In this document: positions 1 to 5,883 of the stretch, piece by piece
Position numbering within the stretch: the stretch's first letter is position 1
How the letters are laid out: each line of letters begins with the position of its first letter
From: Draconibacterium orientale
Lineage (GTDB): Bacteria; Bacteroidota; Bacteroidia; Bacteroidales; UBA12170
Assembly (NCBI GenBank): GCA_020718315.1
Contig: DYSK01000058.1
Coordinates: forward strand, 1-12,471
DNA: 12,471 nucleotides
Direction: 5' to 3'
Position numbers and translations under genes: made by a program
The notes under the pieces: model-generated
What the model was told of the DNA's origin: nothing
Seen by the model: the letters and a program-made list of their open reading frames with translations, nothing else
Database searches by the model: none

Positions 1-312
1 TGGATCGTCAAAACCAATGTGCATTTGTTTTTTGACTTTTCCCTGAAAAATAGGGCAAACTTCTTTGGCATGATCACAAACTGTAACGACAAAATCAAAA
101 TCCAAATGCACATATTCATCCACATTTTTAGGAATGCCTTGCGAAATATCTATCCCAATTTCGGCCATCACCAGAATAGCGTTTGGATTGGCTTCGCTAC
201 TCGGATTTGTTCCGGCCGAATACACTTCCATTCTTTTGTCAAAAGACTTCAAAAAACCTTCCGCCATCTGACTTCGGCAAGAATTTCCAGTACACAAAAT
301 TAGAATACGCAT
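1..312 (-). CDS. arsC: Thioredoxin-coupled arsenate reductase, LMW-PTP fold (3' end outside window)
   Basis: Read on the minus strand from the ATG at 312-310, the frame stays open for 104 codons to the left edge, so the C-terminal part (probably about 30 residues) is missing. Residues 7-13 form the CX5R phosphate-binding loop (CTGNSCR), followed by SQMAEG as in arsenate reductases of the low-molecular-weight tyrosine-phosphatase fold. Cys79 and Cys86, in VTVCDHAKEVCPIF, have the seven-residue spacing of the resolving cysteines Cys82 and Cys89 in S. aureus ArsC. That triad separates a thioredoxin-dependent arsenate reductase from a plain phosphatase. The visible end, GFDDP, also matches ArsC. 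The enzyme reduces arsenate to arsenite in the cytoplasm for export; the exporter, if linked, would lie left of the window. It is divergent from the gene at 474. Confidence 0.93.
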   Translation of the reverse strand, partial: MRILILCTGNSCRSQMAEGFLKSFDKRMEVYSAGTNPSSEANPNAILVMAEIGIDISQGIPKNVDEYVHLDFDFVVTVCDHAKEVCPIFQGKVKKQMHIGFDDP

Positions 313-326
313 AAAATATTTTTTTT

Positions 327-360
327 CAAAAATAGAGTTTTCAGCTTTCATATCCCCAAA
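327..360 (-). promoter_or_regulatory. Candidate Bacteroidetes promoter for arsC
   Basis: On the minus strand an exact TAnnTTTG -7 element (TATTTTTG, 334-327) lies 14 bp before the arsC ATG. A TTTG that could serve as the -33 element sits at 360-357, with a 22-bp spacer, slightly longer than the usual 19-21. The implied leader is about 10 nt or less, and no Shine-Dalgarno sequence is visible, as is usual in this phylum. This is a consensus match only. Confidence 0.5.
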
Positions 361-382
361 CTGCTCATCAATATTTCACTAA

Positions 383-397
383 ATTATTGTTAATAAT
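383..397. repeat. Inverted repeat ATTATT-GTT-AATAAT
   Basis: Two perfect 6-bp arms are separated by 3 bp, in the arsC/474 divergent intergenic region. A weak -7-like TAATATTG overlaps its right arm (394-401). It could be an operator, but it is AT-only in its arms, so a chance origin is possible. Confidence 0.35.
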
Positions 398-419
398 ATT
401 GTGAATAGATTCTTGAGCC

Positions 420-431
420 GTGAAATTTCAC
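420..431. repeat. Perfect 12-bp palindrome GTGAAATTTCAC, possible operator
   Basis: The 12 bases are fully self-complementary. Half of the site recurs upstream: ATTTCACT occurs at 425-432 and again at 373-380. The palindrome lies about 17 bp upstream of a near-consensus -7 element (TAGTTTTA, 448-455) in front of the small gene at 474, which is where a repressor site would be expected. Ribbon-helix-helix proteins commonly autoregulate through such repeats. That link is inference. Confidence 0.4.
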
Positions 432-473
432 TGTTTTTAAAAATTGTTAGTTTTACAAGAAAGCGCTGAGTCT

Positions 474-737
474 ATGAGTGAACGAAAAAAACTCAAATCG
501 AAACGTAGAAAATTCAAAACCATTTCATTTAAGTTATCGCATCGACAAGCGCTATCCTTAGCAAATTATAGCAAGCTGAATAATACTTCGCCCATAAAAG
601 TGCTAAAAAATCGGATTCAAGATTGTTTGAACGATTATGCCAATCATAAAACAGAAAAGACAAAATCCGCCAAAAACCAACTCGAATTATTCAACGATTT
701 ACCAACTGAAGAACAACAATTAGAATTGTTCGCTTAA
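474..737 (+). CDS. Small basic ribbon-helix-helix-like protein with two C-terminal clamp-binding-like motifs
   Basis: This is an 87-residue protein of unknown function. I use the ATG at 474; the frame is open back to a TTG at 444, but the extra ten residues carry no motif and the candidate -7 element falls inside them. Residues 1-13 are strongly basic (KKLKSKRRKFK). Residues 13-22 (KFKTISFKLS) can form a beta strand, followed by a helix at about 23-37 and a second helix at about 39-56 (SPIKVLKNRIQDCLNDY). This is the order of a ribbon-helix-helix DNA-binding fold. The tail is a charged linker with QLELF twice, at residues 69-73 and 82-86, the second one residue from the C-terminus. QL(S/D)LF is the known bacterial beta-clamp-binding pentapeptide, so the protein may be recruited to the replication clamp. 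The fold is inferred from residue pattern; the motif is directly visible. It stands alone, divergent from arsC. Confidence 0.7.
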   Translation: MSERKKLKSKRRKFKTISFKLSHRQALSLANYSKLNNTSPIKVLKNRIQDCLNDYANHKTEKTKSAKNQLELFNDLPTEEQQLELFA

Positions 738-960
738 TGCAATGCACTTGCAAAAATACGGCCGTAATAGAAATCAAAATTGAGAAATCGCACTACTGAG
801 TTGTTTTTTCCTGATTGAAAAGAACAAGCCAAAAGCCGGAAACAGACCTTTCTTCGGCTACCGCCGACTTTTCGGACAGCAAGATGATTCGAAAATATTT
901 GGTGATGATTTATGAACAATGTGTTTATAAAATTTACTGAAATTCTATTTGAATAAAGCA

Positions 961-990
961 TATATTTGCATCCTGAAAGTATAAATATAC
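961..990 (+). promoter_or_regulatory. argR promoter -7 element with adjacent palindrome, possible ArgR operator
   Basis: An exact TATATTTG -7 element is at 961-968, giving a leader of about 27 nt before the ATG at 1001; no convincing -33 element is seen. At 979-990, within the predicted leader, GTATA-AA-TATAC is a perfect inverted repeat (5-bp arms, 2-bp spacer). A TGAATAAA half-site resembling the TGAAT of ARG boxes lies upstream at about 950-957. AT-rich palindromes of this size are what ArgR binds, so autoregulation is plausible but unproven. Confidence 0.45.
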
Positions 991-1000
991 AATTCGGAAA

Positions 1001-1456
1001 ATGAACAACAAATTCGACCGCCACAGAATTATCCGTGAAATCATTACAAAGAACAAAATCAGCCGCCAAGAGGATTTGCTTTTGCTATTGCTCAACCGCG
1101 GATTTGATTTGACTCAAGCTACGCTATCGCGCGATTTGCGCGATTTAAAAGTGGGCAAAATTTACGATACTCATCTTGGAAGTATTTATTTTATCCCCAA
1201 CGAAGAAAGTGACCAGCCTTTACGTGGAGCTATATCGCTGCAATTTTCAAAAAATTTGGCCATACTAAAAACCGAAGGTGGCTTTGCAAACAGCGTGGCT
1301 GTTCGTTTAGACAATGCAAACATAGAAGAAGTGATTGGAACGCTTGCCGGAAACGACACCATTTTGATTGTCTTTCGCGAAGATGTTTCGAAAGAAAACT
1401 ATCTGCTTGCACTTAGCAAGCATTTCCCCGACATTGATCAATTTATTATATCCTAA
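1001..1456 (+). CDS. argR: Arginine repressor ArgR
   Basis: The protein has 151 residues, the normal length of the family. The N-terminal winged-helix domain (about 1-70) contains TQATLSRDLRDLKVGK, with the Ser43-Arg44 pair that contacts DNA in ArgR/AhrC. The C-terminal domain (about 75-151) has the oligomerisation and arginine-binding signature, GGFANSVAVRLD followed by GTLAGNDTI (113-121). In E. coli ArgR the last motif reads GTIAGDDTI, with an acidic pair used for the arginine corepressor; here the first Asp is Asn118. A hexamer with bound arginine represses arginine biosynthesis genes. It lies directly upstream of carA and carB, which supply carbamoyl phosphate for citrulline, so local regulation is likely. 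The start is the only ATG that gives the full wing domain, and a -7 element is placed just before it. Confidence 0.95.
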   Translation: MNNKFDRHRIIREIITKNKISRQEDLLLLLLNRGFDLTQATLSRDLRDLKVGKIYDTHLGSIYFIPNEESDQPLRGAISLQFSKNLAILKTEGGFANSVAVRLDNANIEEVIGTLAGNDTILIVFREDVSKENYLLALSKHFPDIDQFIIS

Positions 1457-1460
1457 ATCC

Positions 1461-1492
1461 AAGCCCTCAGCATGTTTTGAGGGCTTTTTTTT
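1461..1492 (+). terminator. Intrinsic terminator between argR and carA
   Basis: AAGCCCTCA (1461-1469) pairs perfectly with TGAGGGCTT (1478-1486) around an 8-nt loop, and the run of eight T residues ends at 1492. It starts 4 nt after the argR stop codon and ends 7 nt before the carA ATG. There is no room for a promoter between it and carA, so it must be read through, or transcription of carA must begin upstream inside argR. Confidence 0.88.
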
Positions 1493-1499
1493 AATTACT

Positions 1500-2585
1500 A
1501 TGTCAAAAATAGCAACATTAGTTTTAGAAGACGGAACTGTATTTCAAGGAAAGTCGTTTGGATTTGAATCCAGCGTTGCCGGCGAAGTCGTTTTCAATAC
1601 CGCCATGACAGGTTATCCGGAAAGCCTGACCGATCCATCTTACAAAGGCCAGATATTAGTGGCCACGTATCCTTTGATTGGCAATTATGGCGTTCCCAAA
1701 CAAAACACAAAAGACAATCTATTGGAATATTACGAATCGGACAAAATCCAAATCAGCGGTTTTGTAGTTTCCGACTATTCTCATGCCTACAGCCATTGGA
1801 ATGCAAAAAAAAGTCTTCACGATTGGATGATAGAAAACGAAATACCCGGAATCTACGACATAGACACGCGTGCCCTTACCAAGATACTACGCGAAAAAGG
1901 AAGTATGCTGGGAAAAATTCTCCAAAATAATACAGACATTCCTTTCATTGATCCCAATCTCAGAAATCTTGTGGCCGAAGTAAGTATAAATGAAAAACAA
2001 ACGTATGGCTCGGGAAAATACAAAATCTTGCTGATCGATTGTGGCGTAAAAAACAACATCATTCGGCATTTCTTAAAAAGAAATACAACCATTGTTCGGG
2101 TGCCTTGGGATTACGATTTTTCAGATGAAGACTACGACGGTTTATTTATTTCAAACGGACCCGGCAACCCGGTAAAATGTGATATCACAATTAAAAATCT
2201 GGAAAGCGCATTCCAAAAAGATCAACCTATGTTCGGAATCTGTTTGGGAAACCAACTTATGGCTTTGGCAAGCGGAGCACAAACTTACAAACTGAAATAC
2301 GGGCATAGAAGCCACAATCAGCCCGTATTGCATATCGAAAGTCAAAGGGCGTTTATCACCTCCCAAAATCATGGTTTTGCAGTGGACAATGCAAGTTTGA
2401 ACGATCAGTGGAAACCTACATATATAAATCTGAATGATCAAACAAACGAGGGATTTCAACATAAAGACAAACCGTTTTTTTCCACTCAGTTTCATCCCGA
2501 AGCATCGAGTGGCCCTACCGACACAGAATTTCTTTTCGATTTATTTATCGACGAAATAAAAAAATACAAAGGTGATGACATATAA
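1500..2585 (+). CDS. carA: Carbamoyl-phosphate synthetase small (glutaminase) subunit
   Basis: The 361-residue protein hydrolyses glutamine and channels ammonia to CarB. The N-terminal small-subunit domain (about 1-165) contains GEVVFNTAMTGYPESLTDPSY. The class I glutamine amidotransferase domain (about 175-355) has SNGPGNP (218-224), the nucleophile Cys248 in FGICLGNQ, QNHGFAV (289-295), and the catalytic His332 and Glu334 in FHPEASSGP. All catalytic residues are present. The frame is open upstream into argR as far as 1368, but the conserved family start MSKIATLVLEDGTVFQG fixes the ATG at 1500; the extension would translate the terminator. No Shine-Dalgarno sequence is visible. The 3' end overlaps carB by 11 bp, which suggests translational coupling and equal subunit amounts. 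Being next to argR points to arginine control, although the product also enters pyrimidine synthesis. Confidence 0.97.
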   Translation: MSKIATLVLEDGTVFQGKSFGFESSVAGEVVFNTAMTGYPESLTDPSYKGQILVATYPLIGNYGVPKQNTKDNLLEYYESDKIQISGFVVSDYSHAYSHWNAKKSLHDWMIENEIPGIYDIDTRALTKILREKGSMLGKILQNNTDIPFIDPNLRNLVAEVSINEKQTYGSGKYKILLIDCGVKNNIIRHFLKRNTTIVRVPWDYDFSDEDYDGLFISNGPGNPVKCDITIKNLESAFQKDQPMFGICLGNQLMALASGAQTYKLKYGHRSHNQPVLHIESQRAFITSQNHGFAVDNASLNDQWKPTYINLNDQTNEGFQHKDKPFFSTQFHPEASSGPTDTEFLFDLFIDEIKKYKGDDI

Positions 2586-5500
2586 AAAAATATTGATTTT
2601 AGGCTCCGGCGCACTAAAAATTGGAGAAGCAGGCGAATTTGATTATTCCGGTTCGCAAGCTCTCAAAGCACTCAATGAAGAGGGAATAGAAACAGTGCTC
2701 ATCAATCCCAATATCGCCACTGTTCAAACATCGGAAAAGCTGGCATCCAAAGTATATCTTTTACCTCTGACAGATTATTTTGTAGAGAAAATTATTGCCA
2801 AAGAAATGCCTGATGGGATATTGTTGTCGTTTGGCGGACAAACAGCTCTGAATGTTGGAATCAGCTTATTCAGAAAAAAAGTTTTTGAAAAATATCATCT
2901 AAAAGTACTTGGGACACCAATAAGTTCCATTATTTTGACCGAAGATAGGCAACTGTTTGCCGATAAATTGAGGTCGATACAAGTAAACACAGCCGAAAGT
3001 ATTGCCACCACTTCGCTCGAAGAAGCACAACATGCGGCCGAAAAAATTGGTTATCCTATCATCTCCAGAGCCGCTTTTACTCTTGGCGGACAAGGAAGTG
3101 GATTTTGCTATTCGCCGGAAGATCTAAAAAAATTGGCAAGCTCTGCTTTTTCTTTTTCCAGTCAACTTTTGATAGAAAAATCACTGAAAGGATGGAAAGA
3201 AGTGGAATACGAAGTTGTTCGCGATCAGTTCGACAATTGCATCACTGTTTGCAATATGGAAAACTTTGATCCTTTGGGAATTCATACAGGCGAAAGCATC
3301 GTGGTGGCTCCGTCGCAGACGCTAAGCAATACAGAATACCACAAACTTCGCGAAATATCCATCAAAATTATTCGCGCAGTGGGCGTAATTGGAGAGTGCA
3401 ATGTACAATTTGCGCTCGATCCAAACTCGGAAGATTATCGTGTGATTGAAGTCAATGCCCGATTGTCGCGCTCATCGGCCTTGGCGTCCAAAGCTACGGG
3501 CTATCCTTTGGCTTTTATTGCAGCAAAACTCGCACTCGGTTATGGATTGCACGAACTAAAAAACAGTGTAACGAAGACTACATCTGCCTTTTTTGAGCCT
3601 GCATTGGATTATGTGGTAATCAAAATACCGCGCTGGGATTTGGGCAAATTCAATGGTGTTTCCCACCTTTTAGGCTCTTCGATGAAAAGTGTTGGCGAAA
3701 TTATGGCCATCGGTCGAAGTTTTGAAGAAAGCATTCAAAAAGGACTTCGGATGATTGGACAAGGAATGCATGGCTTTACGGCCAACAAAGAATTGATGAC
3801 AAACAATCTGGAAGATGCGCTTAAAAACCCTACAGATTTACGGATTTTTTACATCGCTCAGGCATTAAAACAAGAGTGGAGTATAGATAAAATTCACGAT
3901 TTGACTGGAATAGATCGCTGGTTCATAGAGAAATTGTCGAACATTCTTTCCATCGAAAAAGAACTTTCAAATTTCAACGCACTCGAAAATTTGGAGGACG
4001 ACTTACTAAAAACGGCCAAAAAAGCAGGTTTTTCGGATTTTCAATTGGCTCGAATTGTTTTAAATAGCACAGACGAAGATATGGAAGCTGGCCTATTACG
4101 TGTAAGAACCTATCGCAAACAAAGAAACATTGTTCCCTATGTAAAACAAATAGACACTTTGGCTGCCGAATATCCAGCTCAAACAAATTATTTGTATTTG
4201 ACCTATCATGGAACGAGCCACGATATTCAATACAAAAACAACAACAATTCGATCATCGTTTTGGGCTCAGGCGCTTATCGCATTGGAAGTAGCGTGGAAT
4301 TTGACTGGGGCAGTGTAAATGCATTGAACGAAATCCGAAAGCAGAATTACGAAGCTGTTATGATTAATTACAATCCTGAAACAGTGAGTACAGATTATGA
4401 TGTTTGCGATCGCTTGTATTTCGACGAACTTTCGCTCGAACGTGTTTTAGACATCGAAGATTTGGAGAAATCGAGAGGAATTATTGTTTCCGTTGGTGGT
4501 CAAATTCCAAATTCCTTGGCGCTCCGTTTGCATCGATTGAACGTACACATTCTGGGGACTTCGCCCATTTCGATCGACAGAGCCGAAGACAGACATAAAT
4601 TCTCAAAAATGCTTGACACCTTGCATATCGACCAGCCTAGATGGAAGGAATTAAGCAGCATTGAGTCGGTGAATGAGTTTGCCGATGAAGTAGGTTTTCC
4701 GCTGCTCATTCGTCCTTCGTATGTTTTGTCAGGTGCAGCCATGAATGTGGTTTCGAACAAAGTTGAAATGGAACATTTTCTTACCTTGGCCACGAATGTT
4801 TCGAAAAAACATCCGGTGGTGGTAAGCCAATTTATTGAACAAGCCAAAGAAATTGAATTTGATGCAGTGGCCGAATTCGGTGAAATAAAACTTTACGCTA
4901 TTTCAGAACACATCGAATTTGCCGGCGTTCACTCCGGCGATGCCACATTGGTTTTTCCTCCACAAAAGGTGTATTTTGAAACACTCCGAAGAATAAAACG
5001 AATCGCACGTCAAATTGCCAAAGAATTGGAAATATCGGGTCCATTCAATATTCAATTCTTAGCCAAAAACAACGAAGTGAAAGTGATTGAATGCAATCTT
5101 CGGGCTTCGCGCTCTTTTCCTTTTGTTTCGAAAGTTTTAGGCGAAAATTTTATTGAGGCCGCAACCAAAGTCATGTTGCGAATTCCCATTACCAAACCGC
5201 CAAAATCAATCTTCGACTTGGATCACATCGGTATCAAAGCTTCGCAGTTTTCCTTCTCCAGACTCACCAAAGCCGATCCGGTTTTGGGTGTTGATATGGC
5301 CTCCACCGGCGAAGTGGGTTGTATTGGCACTGATATGAACGACACCATTCTTAAAGCGATGCTTTCGGTAGGATATACAATTCCCACAAAAGCCGTTTTG
5401 CTATCTTCGGGCGATACGCGCTCAAAATTAGAGCTTCTTGCTCCCACAAAATTGTTGATAGAAAGAGGCTTGAAAATTTACGCCACGCAAGGCACGCATG

Positions 5501-5793
5501 ATTTTCTTCAAACGCACAACATCGCTTCAGAAATTTTGCATTGGCCCGACGACCAAAGGCATCCGAATTGTTTGGATTTTATGCGCGAACGGAAAATAGA
5601 TTTTGTGGTAAATATTCCAAAAAATCTCTCGAGCGACGAACTGAACAACGACTACACCATTCGGCGCACAGCAATTGATTTAAATATTCCTTTGATAACC
5701 AATGCCCGCCTTGCCAATGCTTTTATCACTGCTTTCTGTTCTCTCGAAATAGACCAGATAAGTGTTCAGTCCATCGGTTCGTATTTTCAGTAA
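2575..5793 (+). CDS. carB: Carbamoyl-phosphate synthetase large subunit, Bacteroidetes/eukaryote-like type
   Basis: The 1072-residue synthetase makes carbamoyl phosphate from bicarbonate, ammonia supplied by CarA, and two ATP. It shows the classical internal duplication. The first half begins ILGSGALKIGEAGEFDYSG and its ATP-grasp contains SLKGWKEVEYEVVRD (203-217) and EVNARLSRSSALASKATG (292-309). The oligomerisation domain is about 410-555. The second half begins VLGSGAYRIGSSVEFD (562-577) and has IECNLRASRSFPFVSK (838-853). A methylglyoxal-synthase-like regulatory domain (about 940-1072) includes YATQGTHDFL and PLITNARLANAF. EVNARLSRSS and NMENFDPLGIHTGESI follow the eukaryotic CAD-like wording, where E. 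coli has EMNPRVSRSS; from memory this is normal for Bacteroidetes CarB. The ATG at 2575 is chosen; a GTG codon directly precedes it. It overlaps carA by 11 bp. No terminator is seen after the stop. Confidence 0.97.
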   Translation: MTYKKILILGSGALKIGEAGEFDYSGSQALKALNEEGIETVLINPNIATVQTSEKLASKVYLLPLTDYFVEKIIAKEMPDGILLSFGGQTALNVGISLFRKKVFEKYHLKVLGTPISSIILTEDRQLFADKLRSIQVNTAESIATTSLEEAQHAAEKIGYPIISRAAFTLGGQGSGFCYSPEDLKKLASSAFSFSSQLLIEKSLKGWKEVEYEVVRDQFDNCITVCNMENFDPLGIHTGESIVVAPSQTLSNTEYHKLREISIKIIRAVGVIGECNVQFALDPNSEDYRVIEVNARLSRSSALASKATGYPLAFIAAKLALGYGLHELKNSVTKTTSAFFEPALDYVVIKIPRWDLGKFNGVSHLLGSSMKSVGEIMAIGRSFEESIQKGLRMIGQGMHGFTANKELMTNNLEDALKNPTDLRIFYIAQALKQEWSIDKIHDLTGIDRWFIEKLSNILSIEKELSNFNALENLEDDLLKTAKKAGFSDFQLARIVLNSTDEDMEAGLLRVRTYRKQRNIVPYVKQIDTLAAEYPAQTNYLYLTYHGTSHDIQYKNNNNSIIVLGSGAYRIGSSVEFDWGSVNALNEIRKQNYEAVMINYNPETVSTDYDVCDRLYFDELSLERVLDIEDLEKSRGIIVSVGGQIPNSLALRLHRLNVHILGTSPISIDRAEDRHKFSKMLDTLHIDQPRWKELSSIESVNEFADEVGFPLLIRPSYVLSGAAMNVVSNKVEMEHFLTLATNVSKKHPVVVSQFIEQAKEIEFDAVAEFGEIKLYAISEHIEFAGVHSGDATLVFPPQKVYFETLRRIKRIARQIAKELEISGPFNIQFLAKNNEVKVIECNLRASRSFPFVSKVLGENFIEAATKVMLRIPITKPPKSIFDLDHIGIKASQFSFSRLTKADPVLGVDMASTGEVGCIGTDMNDTILKAMLSVGYTIPTKAVLLSSGDTRSKLELLAPTKLLIERGLKIYATQGTHDFLQTHNIASEILHWPDDQRHPNCLDFMRERKIDFVVNIPKNLSSDELNNDYTIRRTAIDLNIPLITNARLANAFITAFCSLEIDQISVQSIGSYFQ

Positions 5794-5857
5794 TTTAGAT
5801 CCGTTCAGAATTCGCTTCTTTCTTCATGAACGAGGATATAGAATTTATTAAATTTCT

Positions 5858-5878
5858 TACATTTGCTTCTTAAATTTG
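5858..5878 (+). promoter_or_regulatory. Tandem -7 elements upstream of cysteate synthase
   Basis: Two exact TAnnTTTG elements, TACATTTG at 5858-5865 and TAAATTTG at 5871-5878, stand 13 bp apart in the 90-bp gap after carB. The first allows a leader of about 10-13 nt before the ATG at 5884. The second is too close for a usual leader and would suit a leaderless or very short-leader mRNA. No good -33 element is visible. They suggest that the gene is not simply a tail of the carAB transcript. Confidence 0.5.
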
Positions 5879-5883
5879 AGCGA

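Noticed and set aside
737..799. Short plus-strand frame starting at the ATG at 737 (20 residues, several Cys).
   Set aside because: Too short, with no ribosome-binding context, no promoter and no recognisable similarity.
738..1000. Possible gene or terminator in the gap between the RHH-like gene and argR; a minus-strand frame spans 734-1069 and a small hairpin (TGCAA/TTGCA) is at 738-752.
   Set aside because: The minus-strand frame overlaps the start of argR and has no recognisable motif; the hairpin is short and has no T-run. Apart from the argR promoter region and the antisense -7 match I see nothing supported here.
1368..1499. In-frame extension of carA upstream into the 3' end of argR, giving a 405-residue protein.
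   Set aside because: The extension covers the argR coding region and the terminator hairpin, has no family similarity, and the conserved CarA N-terminus begins at the ATG at 1500.
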